From Wenjunlia tyrosinilytica (lineage in GTDB: Bacteria > Actinomycetota > Actinomycetes > Streptomycetales > Streptomycetaceae): a stretch of 64,000 nt of DNA. Both the position numbers and the translations under genes were made by a program. Positions 37,017 to 46,117 of this stretch are shown here, one piece after another. The stretch covers positions 62,001 through 126,000 of the forward strand of contig NZ_BMMS01000013.1 in assembly GCF_014646055.1 (NCBI RefSeq). The letters are read 5' to 3'. The notes beneath the pieces are model-generated. The model was not told the origin of the DNA. It saw nothing but the letters and a program-made list of their open reading frames with translations, and searched no databases. Every line of letters begins with the position of its first letter. Position 1 is the first letter of the stretch.

Positions 37017-38225
37017 GTGCAACGTCTCTACGCCTTCATCCGCAAGCACCCCACCGGAGTGGACGCCTTCTGGGCCGTCCTCCTCTTCGGTGCGTCGGCG
37101 CTCTCCGGCATCGGCTTGTACAGCCAGGGCAAGGGGACATGGTGGGGCTGGATCCCCATCGCCGTCGCCCAGACCCTCGTGGTGACGCTGCGGCGTCGCT
37201 GTCCCGAGAAGATGCTCCTGCTGGCGATGGCGCTGGGGCTCGGCCAACTCGTGCTCGACGTCCAGCCCAACGCGGGCGACTTCGCGATGCTGATGATCAT
37301 CAATACCGTCGCCAGCGGTGACAACCGCAAGTACTCGCGGATCGCGCTCGTCGGCGGCCTGGCCGCCTCCACCATCGCCACCCTTCGCTGGCCCAACGGC
37401 CCGGACGGCGTACACGCCACCCTCGTCCAGTCCGTCTTCCAGACGGTCGTGATGACCATCCCCTTCGCCCTCGCGTGGGTGCTGGGCGACTCCTTCCGCA
37501 CCCGCCGCGCGTACTACGCCGAGCTGGAGGAGCGGGCCGCGCGGCTGGAGCGCGAGCGCGAGGCGCAGTCCAAGGTGGCCGTCGCCGCCGAGCGGGCCCG
37601 CATCGCCCGCGAGCTCCACGACGTGGTGGCGCACAACGTCTCGGTCATGATCGTTCAGGCGGACGGTGCCGCCTACGTTCTCGACGCCTCCCCCGACCAG
37701 GCCAAGCAGGCGCTCGAGACCATCTCCTCCACCGGCCGCCAGGCCCTGGCGGAGATGCGGCGCCTGCTCGGCGTGCTGAGATCCTCCGACGGCGACGGCG
37801 GCGAGTACGTCCCGCAGCCCGGCGTGGACCAGCTCACCGACCTCGTCGAGCAGTGCCGCGGTGCCGGGCTGCCGGTGAACTTCCAGGTGGACGGAGCCCC
37901 CCGCCCCCTGCCCAAGGGCGTGGAGCTGACCGCCTACCGGATCGTTCAGGAGGCGCTCACCAACACCCGCAAGCACGGTGGCCCGGCGGCGCGCGCCATG
38001 GTCCGCCTGACCTACGGAGACGCCGATCTCGGCATGCTCATCGAGGACGACGGCAGGGGCGCGGAGCACGCGCTCTACAGCGCGGGCGGGGCCGACGGCC
38101 TCGGTCACGGCCTGATCGGCATGCGGGAGCGGATAGGCATGGTCGGCGGCACCCTGGACGCCGGGCCGCGGCCGGGCGGGGGCTTCCGGATCACCGCCGT
38201 GCTCCCCTTGAAGGCCATCCGCTGA
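37017..38225 (+). CDS. Two-component sensor histidine kinase (NarL/DesK-type)
   Basis: 402 residues. About five or six membrane helices (10-160) lack a large extracellular loop, so sensing is likely within the membrane. A short coiled coil leads to the HisKA_3 domain with phospho-His201 in ERARIARELHDVVAHNVSVM, then HATPase motifs EALTNTRKHG and DDGRG. I prefer GTG 37017 (VQRLYAFIRKHPTGVDAFW) over GTG 36990; TACTCT seven bases upstream suggests a leaderless transcript. The cognate regulator follows after 73 bases. Signal unknown. Confidence 0.92.
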   Translation: MQRLYAFIRKHPTGVDAFWAVLLFGASALSGIGLYSQGKGTWWGWIPIAVAQTLVVTLRRRCPEKMLLLAMALGLGQLVLDVQPNAGDFAMLMIINTVASGDNRKYSRIALVGGLAASTIATLRWPNGPDGVHATLVQSVFQTVVMTIPFALAWVLGDSFRTRRAYYAELEERAARLEREREAQSKVAVAAERARIARELHDVVAHNVSVMIVQADGAAYVLDASPDQAKQALETISSTGRQALAEMRRLLGVLRSSDGDGGEYVPQPGVDQLTDLVEQCRGAGLPVNFQVDGAPRPLPKGVELTAYRIVQEALTNTRKHGGPAARAMVRLTYGDADLGMLIEDDGRGAEHALYSAGGADGLGHGLIGMRERIGMVGGTLDAGPRPGGGFRITAVLPLKAIR

Positions 38226-38298
38226 ACCCCCGCCGAGCCGCCGCCCGACCCCCTCGCCGACCGCCGCGATCCGAACCACGACAGGAGTTCCGAGTCCC

Positions 38299-38985
38299 AT
38301 GACGATCCGCGTGATGCTCGTCGACGACCAGGTGTTGCTGCGCACCGGTTTCCGTATGGTGCTGCAGGCCCAGCCCGACATGGAGGTCGTCGCCGAGGCC
38401 GGAAACGGCGCCGAGGCCCTGGAGGTGCTGCGTTCCACCGCCGTGGACGTCGTGCTGATGGATGTGCGGATGCCGCGCATGGACGGGGTGGAGGCCACCC
38501 GGGCGATATGCGACGGGCACGGGGGCGATCCGGAGCGGCCGGGGCCGCGGGTGCTGATCCTCACCACCTTCGACCTCGACGAGTACGCGTTCTCCGCGCT
38601 CAAGGCGGGGGCGAGCGGCTTCATGCTCAAGGACGTCCCGCCCGGTGAGCTGCTGGCCGCGATCCGCTCCGTGCACTCCGGCGACGCCGTGGTCGCGCCG
38701 ACGACGACCCGCCGCCTGCTGGACCGCTTCGCCCCGATGCTGCCCAGCTCCAAGGAGCCAGAACGCCCCGAGCTGGGACGGCTCACCGAGCGGGAGCGGG
38801 AGGTGCTCATGCTCGTCGCCCAGGGCCTGTCCAACGGGGAGATCGCCAGGAAGCTGGTGCTGTCCGAGGCCACCGTGAAGACCCACGTCGGCCGCATCCT
38901 GACCAAACTGGGCCTGCGCGACCGCGTCCAGGCCGTCGTCCTCGCCTACGAGACCGGGCTGGTCCAGGCCGGAGGCGCTCGCTGA
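38299..38985 (+). CDS. LuxR/NarL family response regulator
   Basis: 228 residues. Receiver domain with acidic pair D9/D10, phospho-acceptor D55 in LMDVRMPRMDG and Lys in FMLKDVPPGE. C-terminal LuxR helix-turn-helix (LTEREREVLMLVAQGLSNGEIARKL, EATVKTHVGRIL). Partner of the preceding kinase; target genes unknown. A small hairpin (GTGCCC/GGGCAC) lies just after the stop. Confidence 0.95.
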   Translation: MTIRVMLVDDQVLLRTGFRMVLQAQPDMEVVAEAGNGAEALEVLRSTAVDVVLMDVRMPRMDGVEATRAICDGHGGDPERPGPRVLILTTFDLDEYAFSALKAGASGFMLKDVPPGELLAAIRSVHSGDAVVAPTTTRRLLDRFAPMLPSSKEPERPELGRLTEREREVLMLVAQGLSNGEIARKLVLSEATVKTHVGRILTKLGLRDRVQAVVLAYETGLVQAGGAR

Positions 38986-39089
38986 CGCGCCGTGCCCGCC
39001 CAGGGCACCGCCCTCCGCCCGCGCTCCGTACGATGGGGACCTGAGACGTCCGGTACCCCTCGCGGACTGGAACGGAAGGTCAGACTGAG

Positions 39090-40031
39090 GTGAACGCCAT
39101 TCCCGGGTCCCCGAGGCCGTCCGGCGGCCGACCGCCGAGAAGCGCCGGCGACCGGCCCGCAAGGCTCGATGTCGGTGTCGTCGGCGCGGGCCGGGTGGGG
39201 CCCGCGCTCGCCGCCGCGCTCAAGCTCGCCGGGCACCGCCCCGTAGCCGCGTCGGGGGTCTCCGACGCCTCCCGCCGCCGGGCCGACGAACTCCTGCCCG
39301 ATGTGCCCCTGGTCGAGCCCGCTGAGGTCATGGCCAGGTCCGATCTGGTCCTGCTGACCGTGCCGGACGACGCCCTTCCCGATCTGGTCTCGGGCCTCGC
39401 CTCCACGGGGGCGGTGCGGCCCGGACAGATCGTGGTGCACACCTCGGGCCGCTTCGGCGTCGGCGTCCTCGAACCCGCCCTGCGCGCGGGCGCCCTGCCG
39501 CTCGCCCTGCACCCCGCCATGACGTTCACCGGCACCTCGGTCGACGTCGCCAGGCTCGCCGGGTGCCCCTTCGGGGTCACCGCCCCCGAGCAGCTGCGGC
39601 TCGCGGCCGAGGCGCTCGTGGTGGAGATGGGCGGCGAACCCGAGTGGATCGAGGAGGACAGGCGCCCGCTCTACCACGCGGCCCTCGCCCATGGCGCCAA
39701 CCACCTCGTCACCCTCGTCGCCCAGTCGATGGAGCTGCTTTCCGAGGCGGGTGTCGCCGCGCCCGGCCGCATGCTGGGCCCCCTGCTCGGCGCCGCCCTC
39801 GACAACGCCCTCAGATCCGGTGACGCGGCCCTGACCGGCCCGGTCGCCCGCGGCGACGCGGGGACCGTCGCCGCCCATGTGGAGGAGCTGCGCCGCGTCT
39901 CGCCGCAGGCGCTGAGCTCCTATCTGGCGATGGCCCGCGCCACCGCCGACCGAGCGCTGGCCAACGGCATGCTGAAGCCGGAGCTGGCCCAAGACCTGCT
40001 GGAAGTGCTGGCGGACGGAGGGGCACGCTGA
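39090..40031 (+). CDS. Rossmann-fold DUF2520 protein
   Basis: 313 residues, GTG start with no strong ribosome site visible. Residues 28-41 ([14 protein letters not shown]) are a dinucleotide-binding motif, followed by [23 protein letters not shown] and the helical DUF2520 domain ([22 protein letters not shown]). This family lies just upstream of panC in many actinobacteria and resembles ketopantoate-reductase-like dehydrogenases, so a role in pantoate supply is plausible but unproven. Overlaps panC by one base (TGATG). Confidence 0.88.
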   Translation: MNAIPGSPRPSGGRPPRSAGDRPARLDVGVVGAGRVGPALAAALKLAGHRPVAASGVSDASRRRADELLPDVPLVEPAEVMARSDLVLLTVPDDALPDLVSGLASTGAVRPGQIVVHTSGRFGVGVLEPALRAGALPLALHPAMTFTGTSVDVARLAGCPFGVTAPEQLRLAAEALVVEMGGEPEWIEEDRRPLYHAALAHGANHLVTLVAQSMELLSEAGVAAPGRMLGPLLGAALDNALRSGDAALTGPVARGDAGTVAAHVEELRRVSPQALSSYLAMARATADRALANGMLKPELAQDLLEVLADGGAR

Positions 40032-40969
40032 TGGCCGGGGAGCTGGTTCTGGCGCGGACGAAGGAAGAGCTGGGCGGCCTGCTGGGCCGCGCACGGTCCG
40101 GCGGCGACACGGCCGTCGTGATGACCATGGGCGCCCTGCACGAAGGCCATGCCACGCTCATCAGGAGCGCCCGCGAGCGCGTCGGGCACGTGGGCAGGGT
40201 CGTCGTGACCGTCTTCGTCAACCCCTTGCAGTTCGGTCCCGGCGAGGACCTGGACCGCTACCCGCGCACCCTGGACGCCGACCTCGCGCTGGCGGGGCAG
40301 GCGGGCGCGGACATCGTCTTCGCCCCCGCCGCCTCCGAGATCTACCCGGACGGTGAGCCGCAGGTGCGCATCTGCGCGGGCCCGATGGGAGAGCGGCTGG
40401 AGGGCGCGCACCGCCCCGGGCACTTCGACGGCATGCTCACCGTGGTCTCCAAGCTCCTCCATCTCACCAGCCCCGACCTCGCCTTCTACGGACAGAAGGA
40501 CGGCCAGCAGCTCGCGCTGATCCGGCGGATGGCCACCGACCTCGACCTGCCCGTCGAGATCGTCGGCGTCCCCACCGTCCGCGAGCCCGACGGCCTGGCG
40601 CTGTCCAGCCGCAACCGCTACCTGTCCGCGCGGGAGCGCGAGAGCGCGCTGGCCCTGTCCCGCGCCCTGTTCGCGGGCCGGGACGCCGCCGAGGGCCGCG
40701 GCGCCGCCGAGGCGGGGGCTTCGGCCGGAACGGACGCGGGCGGGCCCGACGCCGTGCGCGCCGCCGCCCGCGAGGTGCTGGACGAGGAGTCCGGCATCAC
40801 CGTCGACTACCTCGCCCTCGTCGACCCGCGGGACTTCACGGACGTCACGGGCGACCACAGCGGAGACGCCGTGCTCGCCGTTGCCGCGAGGGTCGGCGCC
40901 ACCCGGCTCATAGACAACACCCCCGTGACTCTCGGACCCCAAGGACCCGGACGGCGCCACGATGCCTGA
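40031..40969 (+). CDS. panC: Pantothenate synthetase
   Basis: 312 residues. HIGH-type motif [57 protein letters not shown] and LSSRNRYLS. It condenses pantoate and beta-alanine using ATP. A short Ala/Gly-rich insertion is seen near residue 220-240. Overlaps DUF2520 upstream and nadB downstream by 8 bases, so the operon is tightly coupled. Confidence 0.97.
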   Translation: MAGELVLARTKEELGGLLGRARSGGDTAVVMTMGALHEGHATLIRSARERVGHVGRVVVTVFVNPLQFGPGEDLDRYPRTLDADLALAGQAGADIVFAPAASEIYPDGEPQVRICAGPMGERLEGAHRPGHFDGMLTVVSKLLHLTSPDLAFYGQKDGQQLALIRRMATDLDLPVEIVGVPTVREPDGLALSSRNRYLSARERESALALSRALFAGRDAAEGRGAAEAGASAGTDAGGPDAVRAAAREVLDEESGITVDYLALVDPRDFTDVTGDHSGDAVLAVAARVGATRLIDNTPVTLGPQGPGRRHDA

Positions 40970-42734
40970 CACTCCCGCGATACCCCTGCGGCTCAACGCT
41001 CCCGCGCACGGCTGGGCCGCCCGGGCGGACGTCGTCGTCATCGGCTCCGGAGTCGCCGGGCTCACCGCCGCCCTGCGCTGCGCCGCCGAGGGCGCGAAGG
41101 TGCTCATCGTCACCAAGGCGCTGCTGGACGACGGTTCCACCCGCTGGGCGCAGGGCGGGATCGCCGCCGCGCTCGGTGAGGGCGACACCCCCGCGCAGCA
41201 CCTGTCCGACACCCTCGTGGCGGGCGCGGGCCTGTGCGACGAGGAGGCGGTCCGGACCCTGGTGACCGAGGGGCCGGACGCGGTGCGGCGCCTGATCGCC
41301 ACCGGGGCCACGTTCGACACGGGCGAGGACGGGGCGATCCTGCTCACCCGCGAGGGCGGCCACCACCGCCGCCGTATCGCCCACGCGGGCGGTGACGCCA
41401 CGGGCGCGGAGATCTCCAGGGCGCTGGTCGAGGCGGTGCGCGCCGCGGGGATCGAGACGATCGAGAACGCCCTCGTCCTGGACCTGCTCACCGACGCCGA
41501 CGGCCGCACCGCCGGGGTCACCCTCCATGTGATGGGCGAGGGCCAGCGCGACGGTGTCGGCGCGGTCCGTGCCCGCGCCGTGGTCCTGGCCACGGGCGGT
41601 ATGGGCCAGGTGTTCTCCGCGACCACCAACCCCGCCGTCTCCACCGGGGACGGCGTCGCTCTGGCGCTGCGCGCGGGGGCGGAGGTCTCGGACCTGGAGT
41701 TCGTGCAGTTCCACCCCACGGTGCTCTTCCTCGGCGCCGGCGCCGAGGGTCAGCAGCCGCTCGTGTCGGAGGCCGTGCGCGGCGAGGGCGCCCACCTGGT
41801 GGACGCCGACGGGGTCCGGTTCATGGTGGGGCAGCACGAGCTCGCCGAGCTGGCGCCGCGTGACATCGTGGCCAAGGGCATCATGCGGCGGATGCTGGAG
41901 ACGGGCGCCGAGCACATGTACCTGGATGCCCGGCACTTCGGCGCACGGATGTGGGAGGAGCGCTTCCCGACGATCCTGGCCGCGTGCCGCTCGCACGGCA
42001 TCGACCCGGTGACCGAGCCGATCCCCGTGGCGCCCGCCGCCCACTACGCCAGCGGTGGCGTCCGCACCGACCTGCGCGGCCGCACCACCGTCGCCGGGCT
42101 GTACGCGTGCGGGGAGGTCGCCTGCACGGGTGTGCACGGGGCCAACCGGCTCGCCTCCAACTCCCTGCTCGAAGGCCTCGTCTTCGCCGAGCGCATCGCC
42201 GCCGACATCGTCAACGGTCTCGACGACGGCACCCTCCGTCCGGGTGAGCCGGCGCCCGCCGGACCGACCGCCGCCGGGCCGACCGCCGAGGCGCCGCTGC
42301 CCGAGGCGCCCGTCCGCTACGAGATCCAGCGGATCATGACCGCGGGCGCCGGGGTGCTCCGCAGCGCCGACAGCCTCAGCAAGGCAGCCGACGGACTGCG
42401 CCGCATCGCCGAGCAGGCGCGGGAGGACCTTCGGCGTGACGGCAAGACCGCCCAGCCGTGCGTAGAGACCTGGGAGGCCGCCAACCTCCACCTGGTCGCG
42501 AGCGTCCTCGTGGCCGCCGCGTCCATGCGGGAGGAGACCCGGGGCTGCCACTGGCGCGAGGACCGGCCCGAGCGCGACGACGACAACTGGCACCGCCACA
42601 TCGTCACGCGGCTCACTCCTGTGGGCGGTCTGTCCTCGACGATCACCGCCTCCGAGACCTTTCCGGCGGTAACCTCCACCACGCCCGCCGCGACCGCCCC
42701 TTCCACCTCCCAGGTTTCCAAGGAGCTCCAGTGA
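40962..42734 (+). CDS. nadB: L-aspartate oxidase
   Basis: 590 residues. FAD-binding [52 protein letters not shown] and [46 protein letters not shown] are all family hallmarks. It oxidises aspartate to iminoaspartate for quinolinate and NAD synthesis; nadA is not in the window. A Pro/Ala-rich insertion near 427-450 is common in Streptomyces. Coupled to nadC by GTGA. Confidence 0.97.
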   Translation: MPDTPAIPLRLNAPAHGWAARADVVVIGSGVAGLTAALRCAAEGAKVLIVTKALLDDGSTRWAQGGIAAALGEGDTPAQHLSDTLVAGAGLCDEEAVRTLVTEGPDAVRRLIATGATFDTGEDGAILLTREGGHHRRRIAHAGGDATGAEISRALVEAVRAAGIETIENALVLDLLTDADGRTAGVTLHVMGEGQRDGVGAVRARAVVLATGGMGQVFSATTNPAVSTGDGVALALRAGAEVSDLEFVQFHPTVLFLGAGAEGQQPLVSEAVRGEGAHLVDADGVRFMVGQHELAELAPRDIVAKGIMRRMLETGAEHMYLDARHFGARMWEERFPTILAACRSHGIDPVTEPIPVAPAAHYASGGVRTDLRGRTTVAGLYACGEVACTGVHGANRLASNSLLEGLVFAERIAADIVNGLDDGTLRPGEPAPAGPTAAGPTAEAPLPEAPVRYEIQRIMTAGAGVLRSADSLSKAADGLRRIAEQAREDLRRDGKTAQPCVETWEAANLHLVASVLVAAASMREETRGCHWREDRPERDDDNWHRHIVTRLTPVGGLSSTITASETFPAVTSTTPAATAPSTSQVSKELQ

Positions 42735-43756
42735 GTACCTCCGACCGCCCCCAGCCAGTGGACCTTCCGCTGCTCCGGATCGGTGCCCCGTCGAGCGGGG
42801 GCGGCGGCTGCGGCGACGCGTGCGGCTGCGGGGACTTCGGCGACGACACCGAGCTCAGCGCCCTCGAGTGCGGCCTCGACCCGGACCTGGCGCGGCTGCT
42901 GGCCGAGGCGGACCTGGACCCCGTCCTGGTCGAGGACATCGCGCACATGGCGATCGAGGAGGACCTCGACCACGGGGTGGACGTCACCAGCGTCGCCACC
43001 GTCCCCGAGGACGCCGTCAGCACGGGCGACTTCACTGCCCGCGAGACCGGAACGGTCGCCGGTCTGCACATAGCCGAGGCGATCCTGTCGGTGGTGTGCA
43101 CGGACGAGTTCGAGGTGGAGCGGCACGTCGAGGACGGCGAGCGGGTCGAGGCCGGGCAGGTGCTGCTGTCCGTGACCACCCGCACCCGTGACCTGCTGAC
43201 CGGTGAGCGCAGCGCGCTGAACCTGCTGTGCCGCCTGTCCGGCATCGCCACCGCCACCCGCGCCTGGGCGGACGTCCTGGAGGGGACGAAGGCGAAGGTG
43301 CGCGACACCCGCAAGACGACCCCCGGCCTGCGCGCGCTGGAGAAGTACGCGGTCCGCTGCGGCGGCGGCGTCAACCACCGTATGTCGCTGTCCGACGCGG
43401 CGCTGGTCAAGGACAACCACGTGATCGCGGCGGGCGGGATCGCCGAGGCGTTCAAGGCGGTGCGCGAGGAGTTCCCCGACCTCCCCGTCGAGGTCGAGGT
43501 GGACCGACTGGACCAGATCCCCCCGATCCTGGCCGAGGGCGCGGACCTGATCCTGCTGGACAACTTCACACCCGAGCAGACCCGCGAGGCCGTCGAACTC
43601 GTCGCCGGCCGCGCGATCCTGGAGTCCAGCGGCCGCCTGTCCCTGGACAATGCCCGCGCCTACGCCGAGACCGGCGTGGACTACCTGGCCGTGGGCGCCC
43701 TCACGCACTCCTCGCCGATCCTGGACATCGGCCTCGACCTGCGCACGGTGGACTGA
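42731..43756 (+). CDS. nadC: Nicotinate-nucleotide pyrophosphorylase (quinolinate phosphoribosyltransferase)
   Basis: 341 residues, about 50 more than the family norm because of an N-terminal extension holding a Gly/Cys cluster (GGGGCGDACGCGDFGDD, about residues 20-36). The catalytic part is complete: EDLDHGVDVTS, RSALNLLCRLSGIATAT, RDTRKTTPGLRALEKYAVRCGGGVNHRM, KDNH, VEVEV and DNFTP. It converts quinolinate and PRPP to nicotinate mononucleotide. AGGAG precedes the GTG start. The stop lies four bases before the first of three repeated coaX starts. Confidence 0.96.
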   Translation: MSTSDRPQPVDLPLLRIGAPSSGGGGCGDACGCGDFGDDTELSALECGLDPDLARLLAEADLDPVLVEDIAHMAIEEDLDHGVDVTSVATVPEDAVSTGDFTARETGTVAGLHIAEAILSVVCTDEFEVERHVEDGERVEAGQVLLSVTTRTRDLLTGERSALNLLCRLSGIATATRAWADVLEGTKAKVRDTRKTTPGLRALEKYAVRCGGGVNHRMSLSDAALVKDNHVIAAGGIAEAFKAVREEFPDLPVEVEVDRLDQIPPILAEGADLILLDNFTPEQTREAVELVAGRAILESSGRLSLDNARAYAETGVDYLAVGALTHSSPILDIGLDLRTVD

Positions 43757-43760
43757 CCCC

Positions 43761-43874
43761 ATGCTGCTGACCATCGACGTGGGCAACACCCGCCCGCCCG
43801 TCTCCCCGCCCACCACCCCAGAGGTGGCCCGTCTCCGCGAGACCGACCGGAAGCGGTCCTTCCCATGCTCCTGA
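43761..43874 (+). CDS. coaX-leader mini-ORF 1 (37 codons)
   Basis: ATG four bases after the nadC stop; encodes MLLTIDVGNT, the first ten CoaX residues including phosphate-binding motif 1, then 27 residues ending RKRSFPCS. Its stop TGA lies at the end of ATGCTCCTGA, so it overlaps mini-ORF 2 by ten bases. Translation by coupling from nadC is plausible. Probably a by-product of the duplication or an attenuation device; no function is known. Confidence 0.4.
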   Translation: MLLTIDVGNTRPPVSPPTTPEVARLRETDRKRSFPCS

Positions 43875-43978
43875 CCATCGACCTTGGCAACACCCGCCTG
43901 CCCGTCTGCCCGCCCACCACCCCAGAGGTGGCCCGTCTCCGCGAGACCGACCGGAAGCGGTCCTTCCCATGCTCCTGA
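43865..43978 (+). CDS. coaX-leader mini-ORF 2 (37 codons)
   Basis: Same structure as mini-ORF 1 with changes Val7 to Leu, Pro12 to Leu and Ser15 to Cys. It ends ten bases into the true coaX coding sequence, in a different frame, again at ATGCTCCTGA. If translated, it would feed ribosomes to coaX by termination-reinitiation. Confidence 0.4.
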   Translation: MLLTIDLGNTRLPVCPPTTPEVARLRETDRKRSFPCS

Positions 43979-44766
43979 CCATCGACGTTGGCAACACCCA
44001 CACCGTGCTCGGCCTCTTCGACGGTGAGGACATCGTCGAGCACTGGCGGATCTCCACCGAGGCCCGGCGGACCGCCGACGAACTGGCGGTGCTGCTCCAG
44101 GGCCTGATGGGCATGCACCCGCTGCTCGGCGAGGAGCTCGGGGACGGCATCGACGGCATTTCCATCTGCTCCACGGTCCCCTCCGTGCTGCACGAGCTGC
44201 GCGAGGTCACCCGGCGCTACTACGGGGACATCCCCTCCGTCCTGGTCGAGCCCGGCGTCAAGACTGGTGTGCCGGTCCTCACCGACAACCCCAAGGAGGT
44301 CGGCGCCGACCGGGTCATCAACGCCCTGGCCGGCATCCACCTCTACAACGGCCCCTGCATCGTCGTGGACTTCGGCACCGCCACCACCTTCGACGCGGTC
44401 AGTGCGCGCGGTGAGTACGTCGGCGGGGCCATCGCGCCCGGCATCGAGATCTCGGTGGACGCGCTGGGCGCGCGCGGTGCGCAGCTGCGCAAGATCGAGC
44501 TGACCCGGCCGCGCAGCGTCATCGGCAAGAACACCGTCGAGGCGATGCAGTCCGGCATCCTCTACGGGTTCGCGGGCCAGGTGGACGGTGTGGTCACCCG
44601 GATGGCCACCGAACTGGCCGACGATCCGGAGGAGGTCACCGTGATCGCCACGGGCGGCCTGGCACCGCTCGTCCTCGGTGAGTCCTCGGTGATCGACGTC
44701 CATGAGCCCTGGCTGACCCTGATCGGCCTCCGGCTGGTCTACGAGCGCAACGTCTCCGTGCCCTAG
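43969..44766 (+). CDS. coaX: Type III pantothenate kinase
   Basis: 265 residues, full length. Type III (CoaX) motifs: DVGNTHTVLGLF (ATP phosphate), GADRVINALAG, VDFGTATTFDAV, GGAIAPGIEIS and ATGGLAPL. It phosphorylates pantothenate, the first step to CoA, and complements panC just upstream. Its ribosome site is poor (GGAAG about 11 bases away), consistent with coupling from the leader ORF. The start region is triplicated in tandem (43761-43999). Confidence 0.96.
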   Translation: MLLTIDVGNTHTVLGLFDGEDIVEHWRISTEARRTADELAVLLQGLMGMHPLLGEELGDGIDGISICSTVPSVLHELREVTRRYYGDIPSVLVEPGVKTGVPVLTDNPKEVGADRVINALAGIHLYNGPCIVVDFGTATTFDAVSARGEYVGGAIAPGIEISVDALGARGAQLRKIELTRPRSVIGKNTVEAMQSGILYGFAGQVDGVVTRMATELADDPEEVTVIATGGLAPLVLGESSVIDVHEPWLTLIGLRLVYERNVSVP

Positions 44767-44991
44767 CCGCCCCGCCGCCGGTGGCCCGAGGCGGGCCGCC
44801 GCCGACCACATGCCTCCCTCCCCACCCAAGGGCCCCACCCACCCCTTGGTCCCCACCCTGGTCCCCGCTCTCGTCCCCGCTCGTCGTCCTCGCTCCCGGC
44901 TCTGGTCACTGCCCCGGGCACACGATCAGCAAATCGTGACGCGCCGTCTGATTCGCCGGTATTTGTCCTGATTTGACGTAGAGTCGGAACC

Positions 44992-45804
44992 ATGCCCACG
45001 CCACACGGGTCCAGGGGCGGTATGGCGTTCAGCGCGGACGAGCTGCGCGTGCTGCGGCGCGCCCTCGCACGGGCCCTCCACCCCACAGAGACCCCCGCGC
45101 CCTCCGACGCACCGCGCCGTCACGGTCCCTGCGGCCCACCGGTGCGCGAATCCGGCCGGGTCGAGGACATCCAGGAGTACCTGCGCCTGTCCGAGGCCAT
45201 GGACGAGGCGGTGCGCGAGGGGGGTCGGCTGCGGGCGTTCCTCCTCGCCGACCTGCGCCGCTACCGCGACGCCCTGCCCGGAGGCGCCCCCGGCTACCTC
45301 GACCGGCTCACCCGCGCTCTCGAGGACGGCTATCCGCCCACCCCGGACGACCTGGCGGCGCTCCGCTCGCTGCGGGCGCTGCCCTGCGCCCGCGAGGAGC
45401 GCGCACGGCGGACCGCGCTGCTGCGCCGCTGCCACGACCTGGCCGAGCGGGAGGTGCGGGCGCGGCTCGGCGGTGCCCGCCGCCCCGTTCCCGTCCCGGC
45501 CACCCCACTGCTCGGCGGAGTACTGAGGAGGTCCAAGGTGCTTGACGTCCTGTTCCCCGAATTCCCCGAATTCCAGGAATTCCCCGCGCCCTCCGAGGCC
45601 GCGGACGAGCCCGCGCGCCCCAAGCGCCCCGCTCCCAAACCCGCGGACGAGCCGACGGAGGAACCAAACCAAGGCCCCAAGCCCGAGGAGCCCGAGCGCG
45701 AGCGCCCGCGCTTCCCCACCCCGGCCGAGATCTTCCCGCCGCGCCGCCGCTCGCAGCCGCAGCCCCCCGAGCCCGACGAACGGCTCGAACTGGCCACCGG
45801 CTGA
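44992..45804 (+). CDS. Hypothetical protein between coaX and lysS
   Basis: 270 residues. A helical N-terminal domain (FSADELRVLRRALARALHP, VEDIQEYLRLSEAMDEAVREGGRLRAFLLADLRRYRDALPG) is followed by a helical middle and a Pro/Glu-rich disordered C-terminus with FPEFPEFQEFP repeats. No signal peptide. A gene like this is conserved at the site in Streptomyces but I recognise no function. ATG 45022 (AGGGGCGG upstream, starting MAFSADELR) is a good alternative start. Confidence 0.78.
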   Translation: MPTPHGSRGGMAFSADELRVLRRALARALHPTETPAPSDAPRRHGPCGPPVRESGRVEDIQEYLRLSEAMDEAVREGGRLRAFLLADLRRYRDALPGGAPGYLDRLTRALEDGYPPTPDDLAALRSLRALPCAREERARRTALLRRCHDLAEREVRARLGGARRPVPVPATPLLGGVLRRSKVLDVLFPEFPEFQEFPAPSEAADEPARPKRPAPKPADEPTEEPNQGPKPEEPERERPRFPTPAEIFPPRRRSQPQPPEPDERLELATG

Positions 45805-45815
45805 GAACCCGGCCC

Positions 45816-45850
45816 GCCGCCGCACCGGATCGGGGCCGGTGCGGCGGCTT
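45816..45850 (+). terminator. Terminator after the 44992 gene
   Basis: A perfect 13-bp stem (45816-45828 with 45836-45848), 7-base loop, then TT. Twelve bases after the stop codon. Confidence 0.8.
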
Positions 45851-46117
45851 CATGTCCGGTCGCCATGTCCGGTCGCCCCAGCCGACATCCCATCCCGTCC
45901 CGGTCCCCGTCCCCACCCTGTCGCCATCCTGTCCAGGTCCCCATTCCGTTGCCCCCATCCCGCCCCCATTCCGGCGTCCCCATCCCGTCCTGGCCCCCGT
46001 CCCCTCCCCCGTCATGGCCGCTTCCACGGCCGTCGCGTGCGCGCTCCGGGCCCCTCCCCGCCGCCCGCGGGGGAATCGCTTCGCGGGCCGCTCGTCCGCA
46101 TCGTTACCCTTGTCCCC
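45851..46117. other. C-rich low-complexity leader of lysS
   Basis: Begins with a 14-bp direct repeat (CATGTCCGGTCGCC/CATGTCCGGTCGCC-like at 45851-45878), then about 130 bases of CCC(A/G)TCC-type imperfect repeats. No gene. TTACCCT at 46104-46110, seven bases before the lysS GTG, is a likely -10 element. Confidence 0.5.

Larger units (their letters stand above)
43761..43999 (+). repeat. Tandem 104-bp repeat triplicating the coaX start
   Basis: Two full 104-bp units (43761-43864, 43865-43968) and a third partial 31-bp copy (43969-43999) that is the real coaX 5' end. Units 1 and 2 differ at five positions, all in the first half; the last 50-odd bases are identical. Each unit is 31 bp of coaX start (MLLTIDVGNT) plus 73 bp of foreign sequence containing three short hairpins (CCACC/GGTGG, GTCTC/GAGAC, GACCG/CGGTC). 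Confidence 0.93.
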
